A DNA stretch of 18,762 nucleotides from Rhizobium sp. Q54 (GCA_943324395.2 CALPLL020000009.1:1-18762), one strand, 5' to 3'; shown: positions 1-10,300, numbered from the stretch's first letter. A program made the numbers and translations. The notes: generated by a model from the letters alone, not told the origin.

Positions 1-54
1 CCGATGATTGGCGAAGGCGAAATAAGAAAAATAGTTATAAAAGTTAAAATCTAA
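1..54 (+). CDS. possible 3' end of an upstream gene (partial)
   Basis: The first frame is open from base 1 to a TAA at 52-54 and would encode the last 17 residues of a protein (ending IKVKI). It stops 3 bases before the eda start codon, a spacing that fits the tight operon downstream. A second open frame ending at 45-47 is also possible, so the frame is uncertain. KDG kinase is a common neighbour of eda and would fill the missing pathway step, but the visible tail is too short to recognise any family. Confidence 0.35.
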   Translation, partial: PMIGEGEIRKIVIKVKI

Positions 55-57
55 ATA

Positions 58-717
58 ATGAGTAAGATCCAACAAGTATCGGATGCAATTGTAGCCCAAG
101 GAATGCTACCGCTTTATTTCAATGCCGACCAAGAAGTGACTATTGAAATTTTAAGAGCTTTGTACCGAGCAGGAATAAAAGCGATAGAATACACCAGTCG
201 TGGTGAAGCAGCACTAAGTAATTTCACTAAAATGGTTGAAATTAGAAATGCTGAAATGCCCGATTTATTATTAGGAATAGGAACCATAAAAAACCTACAA
301 CAAGCACAGGAATATTTTGAAGTAGGAGCTGATTTTTTCATTAGCCCTGGATTTGTTCCAGAAGTTGCTGCATTTTTAAAAAGCAAAGAAGTATTGTACA
401 GCCCAGGATGTATGACTCCAACAGAAATTATCGCTGCCGAGAATGCAGGGGTGAAATTCATTAAATTGTTCCCAGGAAACATGCTAGGACCGGATTTTTT
501 GAGTGGAATTAAAGATATTTTTCCTAAATTGCTGTTCATGCCAACAGGCGGAGTGGATACGACAAGACCAAATATCGAAGGATGGTTTAAAGCAGGCGTT
601 TCTGCTGTTGGGATGGGAAGCAAATTAATCAGCAAACAATTAATGGCTGATAAAGATTATGCCACTATCGAATCAGAAACCAAAGCAGTTTTAAGCTTAA
701 TTCAATCAATAAAATAA
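58..717 (+). CDS. eda: KDPG/KHG aldolase (2-keto-3-deoxy-6-phosphogluconate aldolase)
   Basis: Cytoplasmic class I aldolase that splits KDPG into pyruvate and glyceraldehyde-3-phosphate, the last step of hexuronate breakdown. The 219 residues match the usual family length and form one TIM-barrel domain. The Schiff-base lysine is seen as K136 in VKFIKLFPG, the general acid/base glutamate as E44 in the AIEYTSRGE strand, and the phosphate-binding/SPG element at residues 96-98 (FISPGF). A glycine-rich strand near the C-terminus (MPTGGV) completes the phosphate site. The ATG at 58 follows an in-frame stop at 52-54, so the start is well bounded. It is followed 7 bases later by the SDR gene, suggesting co-transcription with the uronate genes downstream. 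No unusual features. Confidence 0.95.
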   Translation: MSKIQQVSDAIVAQGMLPLYFNADQEVTIEILRALYRAGIKAIEYTSRGEAALSNFTKMVEIRNAEMPDLLLGIGTIKNLQQAQEYFEVGADFFISPGFVPEVAAFLKSKEVLYSPGCMTPTEIIAAENAGVKFIKLFPGNMLGPDFLSGIKDIFPKLLFMPTGGVDTTRPNIEGWFKAGVSAVGMGSKLISKQLMADKDYATIESETKAVLSLIQSIK

Positions 718-724
718 AAATTAG

Positions 725-1549
725 ATGAAAACAATAGTAATTACAGGTGCTGGTGGAGTTTTATGTAGCACATTAGCGAAAGCTTTGGCAAAACAGGGTC
801 ACCAAATAGCTTTATTGGATTTGAAAAAAGAAGCTGCAGAGCAGGTTGCAAATGAAATCAACGCAGCTGGAGGAAAAGCAATTGGTGTAGCTGCCAATGT
901 ATTGGAAAAAGAATCATTAGAAGCAGCAAAGAAAGAAGTAAATGATAAATTAGGAAGTTGTGATATATTGATAAACGGAGCAGGAGGAAATCACCCATTA
1001 GGAACTACTTCTAATCCATTTTTACTAGAAGAAGACCTGCACAATACCACCGAAGGTTTTAAAACTTTTTTTGATTTGGATGCTGAAGGAATAAAATTCG
1101 TATTCAATTTGAATTTCATTGGAACTTTATTACCAACACAAGTTTTTTCTAAAGACATGATAGGTAAAAAAGGATGTAGTATTTTGAATATTTCATCTAT
1201 GAATGCTTTTACTCCTTTAACAAAAATCCCTGCGTACAGTGGAGCAAAAGCTGCTGTATCTAACTTTACACAATGGTTAGCAGTGCATTTTTCAAAAGTT
1301 GGAATTCGTGTGAATGCTTTAGCGCCAGGATTTTTCTTAACGGATCAAAACCGTGCATTATTAACAACTGAAAACGGCGATTTAACTCCTAGAGGAAATT
1401 CAATCATAGATCAAACTCCAATGGGACGATTTGGTGAACCAGAAGATCTAGTAAGTACCACGTTGTATTTATGTGATGATGCAACCTCTTTTGTAACTGG
1501 GGTAGTAATCCCAATTGATGGTGGTTTTAGCGCATATAGTGGAGTTTAA
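725..1549 (+). CDS. SDR-family D-mannonate oxidoreductase (fructuronate reductase)
   Basis: A 274-residue classical short-chain dehydrogenase/reductase. The Rossmann fold starts at residues 5-14 (ITGAGGVLC), where the usual TGxxxGxG pattern is relaxed to TGxxGVLC. The NAG-type motif is NGAGG at 84-88. The catalytic set is N130, S157/S158, Y171 and K175 (YSGAK). The C-terminal segment IPIDGGFSAYSGV resembles Bacteroidota enzymes annotated as D-mannonate oxidoreductase. Its place between eda and uxuA supports reduction of fructuronate to mannonate, taking the role of the unrelated long-chain UxuB of E. coli. KduD (2-keto-3-deoxygluconate dehydrogenase) is also an SDR and is the main alternative, but the length and the C-terminal motif favour mannonate oxidoreductase. 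Function is inferred from family and context. Confidence 0.8.
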   Translation: MKTIVITGAGGVLCSTLAKALAKQGHQIALLDLKKEAAEQVANEINAAGGKAIGVAANVLEKESLEAAKKEVNDKLGSCDILINGAGGNHPLGTTSNPFLLEEDLHNTTEGFKTFFDLDAEGIKFVFNLNFIGTLLPTQVFSKDMIGKKGCSILNISSMNAFTPLTKIPAYSGAKAAVSNFTQWLAVHFSKVGIRVNALAPGFFLTDQNRALLTTENGDLTPRGNSIIDQTPMGRFGEPEDLVSTTLYLCDDATSFVTGVVIPIDGGFSAYSGV

Positions 1550-1577
1550 AATAGTATAAATTTTATTTACATAAGTT

Positions 1578-2738
1578 ATGGAACAAACATGGAGATGGTA
1601 CGGACCAAATGATCCTGTGAAATTATCTGATGCTAAACAAGCAGGTGCAACAGGAATTGTTACCGCTTTGCATCATATTAAAAATGGACAAGTGTGGGAA
1701 GTGGATGAAATCATGAAGAGAAAGAAGGAAGTGGAAGCGGCAGGATTAACATTTTCTGTTGTAGAAAGTATTCCTGTTCATGAAGATATCAAAAAACAAT
1801 CGGGTGATTATTTAAAATACATAGAAAACTACAAGCAAAGTATCAGAAATTTAGCTACTTGTGGAGTGAACATTGTATGTTATAATTTCATGCCGGTATT
1901 GGATTGGTCTAGAACCGATTTATCTTATGAAATGCCGGACGGATCAAAAGCTTTACGATTTGATATCAATGAATTTGCAGCTTTTGAATTGTTTATCTTA
2001 AAAAGACCAGGAGCTGAAAATACGTATACTGATGCTCAAAAAGCCAAAGCAAAAGCGACTTTCGAAAAATTATCTGATGCCGATAAAATCAAATTACAAC
2101 AAAATATTATCGCCGGTTTACCAGGAGCTGAAGAATCATACACGGTTGAAGATTTCTTAAAAGTACTCCAAGGATATGATGGTATTGATGCAAATAAATT
2201 GAAAGAAAATTTATATTATTTTCTTCGTGAGATTATCCCAGTTGCAGAAAGTGTAGGCGTATTAATGGCGATTCATCCTGATGACCCTCCCTATCCAATT
2301 TTAGGCTTACCAAGAGTGGTTAGTACAGAAGCGGATTTAATTCAATTACTAAATGCTATCGATTCTCCTTCAAACGGATTTTGTATGTGTACAGGGTCTT
2401 ACGGTGTAATCGCCGACAATGATTTACCTGGAATTGTAGACCGTCATGGTGCAAAAATGAATTTTATTCACCTTAGAAGTACGCAACGAGATGAAGAAGG
2501 AAATTTCTATGAAGCCAATCATTTAGAGGGTGACGTGGATATGTATGAAGTAGTGAAATCAATTTTGAAAAAGCAAAAAGAAACCAAAAGAATCATTCCA
2601 ATGCGTCCTGATCACGGACACCAAATGTTAGATGATTTGAACAAAAAAACAAATCCAGGTTATTCTGGAATTGGTCGTTTAAGAGGTTTAGCAGAATTAC
2701 GTGGTTTAGAAATGGGAATCGAGAAAAGTTTATTTTAA
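1578..2738 (+). CDS. uxuA: mannonate dehydratase
   Basis: Cytoplasmic metal-dependent enzyme (EC 4.2.1.8) that dehydrates D-mannonate to 2-keto-3-deoxygluconate (KDG). The 386 residues are close to the E. coli enzyme length. It opens with the typical [11 protein letters not shown] segment. Candidate metal/active-site motifs are HPDDPP at 233-238, CTGS at 271-274, IHLRS around H298, and RPDHGH at 343-348 with D345; together they give the His/Cys/His/Asp metal set known for UxuA. It lies 28 bases after the SDR gene and 6 bases before uxaC, so the three pathway steps sit in one transcription unit. The ATG at 1578 gives the family's usual N-terminus. Nothing is missing or truncated. Confidence 0.95.
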   Translation: MEQTWRWYGPNDPVKLSDAKQAGATGIVTALHHIKNGQVWEVDEIMKRKKEVEAAGLTFSVVESIPVHEDIKKQSGDYLKYIENYKQSIRNLATCGVNIVCYNFMPVLDWSRTDLSYEMPDGSKALRFDINEFAAFELFILKRPGAENTYTDAQKAKAKATFEKLSDADKIKLQQNIIAGLPGAEESYTVEDFLKVLQGYDGIDANKLKENLYYFLREIIPVAESVGVLMAIHPDDPPYPILGLPRVVSTEADLIQLLNAIDSPSNGFCMCTGSYGVIADNDLPGIVDRHGAKMNFIHLRSTQRDEEGNFYEANHLEGDVDMYEVVKSILKKQKETKRIIPMRPDHGHQMLDDLNKKTNPGYSGIGRLRGLAELRGLEMGIEKSLF

Positions 2739-2744
2739 TTTATA

Positions 2745-4154
2745 ATGGCTGAAAATAGTTTTATTACCGATGATTTTTTGTTACACAGTGAAGCGGCTAA
2801 AACGCTGTATCACAATTATGCAAAAACGCAACCTATATTCGATTATCACTGTCACTTATCTCCAAAAGACATTGCAGAAGACAGACAATTTGAGAATTTA
2901 ACTCAGATATGGATTGAAGGTGATCATTATAAATATAGAGCCATGCGCGCCAATGGTATTGATGAAAAATACATCACCGGAGATGCAAGCGATTATGAAA
3001 AATTTCTTAAATGGGCAGATACAGTTCCAAATACTTTAAGAAACCCTTTGTACCATTGGACTCATTTAGAATTAAAAAATTATTTTGGGATCACCACTTT
3101 ATTGGATTCCAATTCTGCAGAAACAATTTATAATGAAGCAACTGCTTTATTAAAAAAACCAGAATATAGTATTAGAAATATTCTTCTTAAAATGAACGTA
3201 AAAGTGGTTGGTACAACAGATGATCCAACTGACGATTTACAATATCATAAGAAAATTAAAAACGATAATTTTGAAATAAAAGTTCTTCCATCCTTTCGTC
3301 CGGATAAAGCTACAGAAATTGAAAAAGGACAAGCATTTGTTGAATGGATCAAAAAATTAGAGCAATCAGTGGGTTTTTCAATTCCAGATTTTTCAAAATT
3401 AATCGAAGCATTAAAAGATAGACATGATTTTTTTCATGAAATGGGTTGTAGGATATCTGATCATGGACATACTACTTTTTATGGTGAAAACTTCACTGAT
3501 GAAGAAGTGAATTCTATTTTTCAAAACGCATTGCAAGGAAAATCGCCATCTGATTTAGAAGTTAATAAATACAAATCAGCTGTTTTATTTGAATTGGCAT
3601 CAATGAATAAAGCCAAATCTTGGGCGCAACAATTTCACGTAGGTGCAATTAGAAATAATAATGCAAAAATGTTACAAGAATTAGGGCCAGATCAAGGTTT
3701 TGATTCTCTGGGCGATTTAAACATGGCTGATAATATGAGTAAATTCTATGGAAAACTCAGTAAAAACGATGCTTTAACTAAAACTATTGTTTATAATTTA
3801 AACCCTCGTGATAGTGAAATGTTTGCCTCTATGGCAGCTAATTTTAACGATGGAAAAATAGCAGGAAAAATGCAATACGGTGCCGCTTGGTGGTTTTTAG
3901 ACCAAAAAGACGGCATGGAAAAACAATTAAATGTACTTTCTAACTTCGGTTTATTAAGTCGTTTTGTAGGAATGGTAACCGATTCTCGTAGTTTCCTTTC
4001 TTTCCCTAGACATGAATATTTTAGACGTATATTGTGCAATGTTCTTGGAGATGAAATTCAAAAAGGAGAGTTACCAAATAATATGCAACTTATAGGAACA
4101 ATGGTGGAAAATATTTGTTATAAAAACGCTGTTGCCTATTTTGAAATAGATTAA
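2745..4154 (+). CDS. uxaC: glucuronate isomerase
   Basis: Amidohydrolase-superfamily isomerase (EC 5.3.1.12) converting D-glucuronate to D-fructuronate (or galacturonate to tagaturonate). The 469 residues match the family length. The N-terminal metal motif is HCH (H35, H37) in FDYHCHLSP, and the conserved C-terminal block SFPRHEYFRRILC includes R422-H423-E424. Only the mannonate-branch genes are adjacent, and no altronate-branch uxaA/uxaB is seen, so glucuronate rather than galacturonate is the probable physiological substrate. It starts 6 bases after uxuA. The following gap of 44 bases before the transporter shows no promoter or hairpin I can support. Confidence 0.96.
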   Translation: MAENSFITDDFLLHSEAAKTLYHNYAKTQPIFDYHCHLSPKDIAEDRQFENLTQIWIEGDHYKYRAMRANGIDEKYITGDASDYEKFLKWADTVPNTLRNPLYHWTHLELKNYFGITTLLDSNSAETIYNEATALLKKPEYSIRNILLKMNVKVVGTTDDPTDDLQYHKKIKNDNFEIKVLPSFRPDKATEIEKGQAFVEWIKKLEQSVGFSIPDFSKLIEALKDRHDFFHEMGCRISDHGHTTFYGENFTDEEVNSIFQNALQGKSPSDLEVNKYKSAVLFELASMNKAKSWAQQFHVGAIRNNNAKMLQELGPDQGFDSLGDLNMADNMSKFYGKLSKNDALTKTIVYNLNPRDSEMFASMAANFNDGKIAGKMQYGAAWWFLDQKDGMEKQLNVLSNFGLLSRFVGMVTDSRSFLSFPRHEYFRRILCNVLGDEIQKGELPNNMQLIGTMVENICYKNAVAYFEID

Positions 4155-4198
4155 CCTAATTACTTTTAAATAAACTAACCAAAACCAATAAAATTTCA

Positions 4199-5572
4199 AT
4201 GAAAGAAACCAATTTACCAATCGGAAAATACAGATGGACCATTTGTGGTTTGCTATTCTTTGCAACTACAGTAAATTATTTAGACCGTCAGGTGTTGAGT
4301 CTTTTAGCACCAAGTTTATCTGAAGAATTTGGCTGGTCCAATTCTGATTATGCAAATATTACCGCTGTTTTTCAATTTATTTACGCTATTTCTATGCTTT
4401 TTGCAGGAAGAATAATTGATAAATTAGGAACTAAAAAGGGTTATATTTTAGCCATTACTGTTTGGTCAATTGGAGCAATTATGCACGCTTATTCGTTGCC
4501 TGTAGGAACTGCTTTTTCTACTTTTATGGTTTGGATTGGAGTAGGTGCTGTTCCAATATCAATAGCTGGATTTATGTTGTCTCGTGCGGTTTTAGGTTTT
4601 GGAGAATCTGGAAATTTTCCTGCTGCAATTAAAGCAGTTGCAGAGTATTTTCCTAAGAAGGAACGTTCGCTTGCAACGGGTATTTTTAATTCTGGTTCTA
4701 ATGTAGGAGCTATTTTAGCGCCACTTACGGTTCCTGTAATTGCAGTAAATTATGGTTGGGAATTTGCTTTTATATTAGTTGGAGCAATTGGTTTTATTTG
4801 GATTATTTTCTGGTATTTGTTATATGAAATCCCATCTGAACAAAAGAAATTATCAAAAGCAGAATACGATTATATTCATGATGAAGAATCACAAGCGTCA
4901 GAAAAAACAGAAACTCCCTCTGAGGAAAAAGTGGCTTGGTTCAAACTATTAGGTTACAAACAAACGTGGGCTTTTGTATTTGGAAAATTCATGACCGATG
5001 GAATTTGGTGGTTTTTCCTATTCTGGTTACCTAAATACTTAGAAGCACAATTTGGAATGAAAGGAACGGATATTGTTCTGCCATTAGCTGTTTTATACAG
5101 TATGACCATGGTGGGAAGTATCGGTGGAGGCTGGTTTCCTATGTACTTTATCAATAAAGGATACAACCCTTATGAAGGAAGAATGAAAGCCATGTTTTTA
5201 ATTGCATTGTTCCCATTAGTAGTATTATTAGCACAACCATTAGGACATTTTACTTTTTGGATTCCGGTTATTTTAATAGGCGTTGGAGCTTCTGCTCACC
5301 AAGCTTGGTCAGCAAATATTTTTACAACAGTTTCCGATATGTTTCCAAAAAAAGCTATTGGCTCTATCATTGGAATTGGTGGAATGGCAGGAGGATTAGG
5401 TGGTGTTTTAGTATCTAAAATGGGTGGTTATTTATTCGATTATTACGATAGTTTAGGTCAAATTCAAACCGGTTATACAATCATGTTTATCGTTTGTGCC
5501 GTTGCTTATTTAATCGCTTGGTCTGTAATGAAATTATTAGTTCCAAAATACAGTCCAATTACCAATTTGTAA
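4199..5572 (+). CDS. exuT: MFS hexuronate transporter (ExuT-like)
   Basis: Inner-membrane major facilitator of 457 residues with about twelve hydrophobic segments. The first helix carries the NYLDRQ signature (residues 26-31) typical of the anion:cation symporter group that includes ExuT. A charged cytoplasmic loop (around residues 225-245, rich in E, S and K) separates the two six-helix halves. The position directly after uxaC makes glucuronate import the natural role; a saturated or unsaturated mono-uronate is possible. The same transporter subfamily also carries other sugar acids, so the exact substrate is inferred from neighbours. The ATG at 4199 places a short hydrophilic N-terminus before helix 1, as expected. 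Confidence 0.85.
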   Translation: MKETNLPIGKYRWTICGLLFFATTVNYLDRQVLSLLAPSLSEEFGWSNSDYANITAVFQFIYAISMLFAGRIIDKLGTKKGYILAITVWSIGAIMHAYSLPVGTAFSTFMVWIGVGAVPISIAGFMLSRAVLGFGESGNFPAAIKAVAEYFPKKERSLATGIFNSGSNVGAILAPLTVPVIAVNYGWEFAFILVGAIGFIWIIFWYLLYEIPSEQKKLSKAEYDYIHDEESQASEKTETPSEEKVAWFKLLGYKQTWAFVFGKFMTDGIWWFFLFWLPKYLEAQFGMKGTDIVLPLAVLYSMTMVGSIGGGWFPMYFINKGYNPYEGRMKAMFLIALFPLVVLLAQPLGHFTFWIPVILIGVGASAHQAWSANIFTTVSDMFPKKAIGSIIGIGGMAGGLGGVLVSKMGGYLFDYYDSLGQIQTGYTIMFIVCAVAYLIAWSVMKLLVPKYSPITNL

Positions 5573-5594
5573 TTTTTATTATTTATTTAATGTC

Positions 5595-7274
5595 ATGCAA
5601 ATGAACCAATTATATTCAAAATTCAATAGTAAATCGTTATTTTTTGGTGGACTAATTCTAGTTTTGTGTTTTAATTTTCAACAAGTTCTAGCTCAAGATA
5701 TTCCAGATATAATTAGCAAAAAAGAGGTTGCTTCTATAAATTTCTTACCTGATTTCAGTTATGCAGGTTATCATTTTGGAAATATTAGTTTGCCTGAAAT
5801 TAAAGAAAAAGTAATTTTAGCAACCGATTTTGGCGTTAAAGCAAATGATAATTTAGATGATTCTAAAGCGTTACTTAAAGCCTTTAAAGCAGCTAATGAA
5901 GTTGCTGGAAATGTAGTTCTTCAATTACCAGCTGGTAAAATAATTTTGAGCGATATTCTCTATATTGAAAGAAGTAATTTTGTACTAAGAGGTGCTGGTT
6001 CAGGTGCTCAAGGAACAGAGATTTTCTGTCCTAGACCAATGATGTATTTAAAAGATCAAGAATCATTAGCTGAGTTAAGAGAATATTTAACATCAACAGG
6101 CAAAAGACAAGTTGAAAAAGAAAACAATATCGATTTACCATTTTCACAATTTGCTTGGTCTGGAGGATTTATTTGGACACAGGTTCCGAATCAAAGGGTA
6201 AAATCTTATATGGAGAAATATGAAACACCTCCTAACGTTTTTGCAAAAGTAATTAAAGGTAACCGTGGAGAAAAAGAGTTTGTAGTTTCTGATATAAAAG
6301 GATTGAAAGTTGGTGATGTAGTTGAATTGGATTTATTCAATAAAGAGGGAGAGAAAGGAGAAATCATAGAAGCATTATATAGAAATTCTAAAACTAAAAT
6401 TGGTTATTCCCACTGGAAACAACCTAATTTAGCATTGGTGCGTCAACAAGTTGAAATTGTTTCGATATCCAAAAATAAAATAACAATTAAAACGCCGTTG
6501 TTGCTTGATATTAAACCAAATTATGAAGCACTTTTGGTTGAATGGAAACATTTATCAGAAGTTGGTATTGAACATTTAAGAATTAGTTTTCCTGATGCAG
6601 CAAGGGTTGCACATCATTTAGAACAAGGTTATAATGGTGTTTTTTTAACTCGTTTATTTAATAGTTGGGTTCAGGATGTTACAATTAATAACGCCGAAAG
6701 CGGAATTTTAACTGAAGAAATTGCCAACGTAACCATTAAAGATATAGTAACGGAAGGAAAAAATATCGCACATTACACTGTTGAAATGGGTGGAGTTCAT
6801 AATGTTTTGGTAGAAAATTTAAAGGTTTATAACAAAGCAGTTCATCCTTTGAGTTTCAATACTTTTGCTACAAAAAATGTTTATGAAAATTGTGAAATTT
6901 TTACAGATCCTGATTTAGACCAACATGCAGGAGCCAATCATCAAAATTTATTTGATAATATAAAAGTTCATTTTGATGCAGATAAATCCAACACGTATCC
7001 ACTTTTTGCTGGAGGTGGCGCGGGTTATTGGAAACCTTCACATGGAGCGTATTCTACTTTTTGGAATATCAATATTGATGTAAATGGTACTAATAATTCT
7101 CCGATTGAACTCAACGGAATGGAAGAAGGTCCATTTGCTAGAATTATTGGAGTAAACGGAAATAGAACATTCTCTGTAAAATATGGTCCCGATGCATTCA
7201 TCGATTTTGTAAATAAACCCATGTCAAAAATTCCTTCATTGTATTATTATCAATTAAAAAAACGATTAAAATAA
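5595..7274 (+). CDS. secreted right-handed beta-helix protein, pectate-lyase-superfamily type (candidate uronan lyase or epimerase)
   Basis: 559 residues with an N-terminal signal peptide: a hydrophobic stretch at about 14-32 followed by an A-Q cleavage region near residue 33. Residues 76-115 show the pattern of the pectate_lyase_3 superfamily start (DFGVKANDNLDDSKALLKAF, then LPAGKI). The middle has N/V/I-rich short turns typical of beta-helix coils (for example VTINNAESGI, NVTIKDIV, NVLVENLKVYN). The C-terminal third has a distinctive glycine/aromatic block at 472-492 (AGGGAGYWKPSHGAYSTFWN), and the end resembles the DUF4955-type tails I recall from Bacteroidota beta-helix proteins; that match is from memory and unproven. 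It lies 22 bases after the transporter gene, so it is probably co-transcribed with the cytoplasmic pathway although it is exported. Catalysis is not demonstrated; lyase, epimerase or binding protein are all possible. A second ATG at 5601 is an equally plausible start. Confidence 0.75.
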   Translation: MQMNQLYSKFNSKSLFFGGLILVLCFNFQQVLAQDIPDIISKKEVASINFLPDFSYAGYHFGNISLPEIKEKVILATDFGVKANDNLDDSKALLKAFKAANEVAGNVVLQLPAGKIILSDILYIERSNFVLRGAGSGAQGTEIFCPRPMMYLKDQESLAELREYLTSTGKRQVEKENNIDLPFSQFAWSGGFIWTQVPNQRVKSYMEKYETPPNVFAKVIKGNRGEKEFVVSDIKGLKVGDVVELDLFNKEGEKGEIIEALYRNSKTKIGYSHWKQPNLALVRQQVEIVSISKNKITIKTPLLLDIKPNYEALLVEWKHLSEVGIEHLRISFPDAARVAHHLEQGYNGVFLTRLFNSWVQDVTINNAESGILTEEIANVTIKDIVTEGKNIAHYTVEMGGVHNVLVENLKVYNKAVHPLSFNTFATKNVYENCEIFTDPDLDQHAGANHQNLFDNIKVHFDADKSNTYPLFAGGGAGYWKPSHGAYSTFWNINIDVNGTNNSPIELNGMEEGPFARIIGVNGNRTFSVKYGPDAFIDFVNKPMSKIPSLYYYQLKKRLK

Positions 7275-7344
7275 ATTTCTTTGTTTATCAACAATATAAG
7301 TGTTAATTTCACTATATAATTTCAGTGTTGATTGTAAATAATAA

Positions 7345-10300
7345 ATGAAAAAAGCCCTCTATTATATTTTTTTTATTTTCCTTTCTGTACAATGTTTTTC
7401 TCAATCTAGTCTTTACAGATTAAAAAACATTACTACAGTAAATGGGCTTTCACAAAGCTCTGTGATTGCAATTCATCAAGATTTAAAAGGTCAAATGTGG
7501 TTTGGAACTCGCGATGGTTTGAACAGATATGATGGAAGTAATATTACAGTTTTTAGAAATAATCCTAAAGATTCTTTAACCATTTGTAACAACGATATTC
7601 TTTCAATAGAAGGTGATAAAAGTGGAAATTTATGGGTAGGAACTTATAATGGTTTAAATTTTTACAATCCAGTTTCCAATGTTTTCAAACATTATTTTCA
7701 TGGAAATTCAGCGAATTCCTTATGCAATAATACCATTTGGAATATTAAAGAAATTGATAATGAAATTTGGATTGCTACAGCTGGTGGTTTGTCAATATTA
7801 AACAAATCTACTCAAAAATTTATTTCGGTTTTACACAATTCAAAAAACTCCTCAAGCTTACCCAACAATTTTGTTTTGTCCGTTTATAAAACCAAAAAAG
7901 GAGCTATTTGGGTTGGAACCGCAAGAGGTTTGTGTCAGTTAGTTGATAGAAAAGGCAGTTCTTTTGTATTTAAAGAATTTTATAGTTCCAATGATGAAAG
8001 TCTTTATATTCAAGACATTAAAGAAGATAAAAACGGAACTATTTTCGTTGCAACCAAACAAAATGGACTTTTAAAATTAGATTTAATAACAAATAAATTT
8101 GTTCAATATTCTCAAAATCTTGCGGATTCTGATGTTAGAACTATTGATTTTGATAAAAGTGGGGTTGCCTGGGTAGGAACTTATGAAGGTTTATTTACAA
8201 TTCAGAAAAGTGGGAACGTAATTAAGGTTTATAATAATCTTGATAAAAAATTGAGCTTCGGAAAAATAAAAGCTGTTTTTACCGATAAGAAAGGTTCTGT
8301 TTGGATAGGCTCTTATTATAACGGCATTAGTTTTTGGGATGAGTCCAATAATAATTTTACAAATATCAATCAGAATTCTGGATTAAGTTCTTTGAGTTAT
8401 GATGTAGTAAGTTCATTAGCATCAAATTCAAATTCAATATATATTGGAACTGAAGGAGGTGGAATTACCGTTTTGGATAGCAAAACAGGCTTAACTTCCA
8501 AAATAAATGGAGTTGCTGTAAATAATGTAAAATCATTGTATTTATCCAATTCTGGTATTCTTTGGATTGGAACTTTTACAGAAGGAATAGCTGCTTATGA
8601 TACAAAATCGAAGAAATTTATAAATGAATTAATTAATCCAAATTTAAAAAGCATCCTTAAAGAATCAGGTGTTTATGTAATAAAAAGAGGTCGTAAAGAA
8701 GGAATTTTATGGATTGGAACTTTTGGAAAAGGATTAATTCGATACGATAGTAATTCTAAAACCTATCAAATGATAGGAAACGATAATTATTTCGATAATT
8801 TTTTAACCAATAATCGTGTAAGAGCACTTTTAATTGATAAAAAAGATAATTTGTGGATTGGAACTCAAAGTGGTTTAAACGTTATTAATCTCAATGATTT
8901 TGATAATAATACTTACCATATTAAGCACTATTTCTTTGATAATAAATTACTTTCTGGAGATGATATTTTGTCCCTTTACCAAGATAAATCAGATAAAATT
9001 TGGGTAGGAACTAAAGCTAAAGGTCTTTACGTTTATGATGGTTCTAATTTTAATAAAATCAATATTAAAAAAGACGATTTTGAGGTAACTTCTATTCACT
9101 CTCTTTCTGAAGATGATAATAGTAATTTGTGGATGAGTTCCAATTTTGGAATTATCAAATACAATTTAAAAACCAAAATTAGCTTTGTTTATGATCAAAA
9201 ATCAGGTTTAGTCAGTAATGAATTCAATGACAATGCCTTTCTAAAATTGGGGAATACCAAATTCTATTATGGTGGACCATCAGGAATTACTTATTTTGAC
9301 ACAAAGAAACTCCCGGTAAATAAATATTCTCCACAAGTAATATTAACCGATTTTAAAATTGCAAATAAATCGATTAATGTTGCCAATGAAAATGATATTC
9401 TTGAAAAATCAATTTCTTATACTAAAACGCTAACTTTAAGTTACGATAAAGCCAATTTCACAATAAATTTTGCTACTCCAAACTTTATTAATTCTACAAA
9501 TAATCAATATTCTTATCGATTAGTTGGATTGGATAATGAGTGGACAACAACTTCAAGTACATTTGCCACTTTTACAATTCAAAATTCTGGAACTTATACC
9601 TTTGAAGTTAAAGGAGCTAACAATGACGGGGTTTGGAATGAAATCCCTACGACATTAGAAATTGTTGTAAAACCTGCCCCTTGGAAAAGTTGGTGGGCAA
9701 TTTCTATTTATCTATTGTTAATTTGGGCTTCATTATATGGATTTGTTTGGATTGTAAAATCAAAAGAAAAATTGCGCCAAGAATTGCTTTTGGAATATAG
9801 AGAAAATGAAAGAAGTAAAGAAGATAATAACGCGAAACTTCAATTTTTTACCAATATTTCTCACGAGTTTAGAACTCCATTAACTCTTATTTTAGGTCCT
9901 TTACAGCAAATTTTGTTGAATTATAATGGCACAAATGAAATGTATAAAAAGCTACTTGTTATTGAAAGTAGTGCTAATCATCTATTGAAATTGATCAACA
10001 GATTAATGGATTTTAGAAAGTATGAAACCAACCAATTTAATCTTGAAGCTGCTGAAGGAAATATTGTAAAATATGTCAAAGAGATCTTTTTATCATTCAC
10101 TGAATATGCAAAAGATGGCGGTTATAAATATACATTTGAATCTTCAGATGAAGAAATAATAGTCTATTTTGACCGATTGAAATTGGAACGTGTTTTCTAT
10201 AATTTAATTTCAAATGCCTTCAGATATACCCCAAAAGGCGGAGAGATTATCGTCAGAATTAAAAAAGAAAAAAATGAAGTAATAATTGAAGTTGATGATA

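Noticed and set aside
114..635. Long antisense open frame across eda
   Set aside because: It is the shadow of a well-supported aldolase; the translated protein shows no family motifs and no independent upstream signals.
725..1549. SDR as KduD
   Set aside because: KduD is usually about 250-260 residues with a different glycine loop; the C-terminal IDGGFSAYSGV block and the position next to uxuA fit mannonate oxidoreductase better. Kept only as an alternative.
7275..7344. Promoter or operator before the HTCS gene (AGTGTT repeats at 7299-7304 and 7324-7329, CACT/AGTG inverted pair)
   Set aside because: No exact TAnnTTTG element was found and the repeats are short, so no separate feature is claimed.
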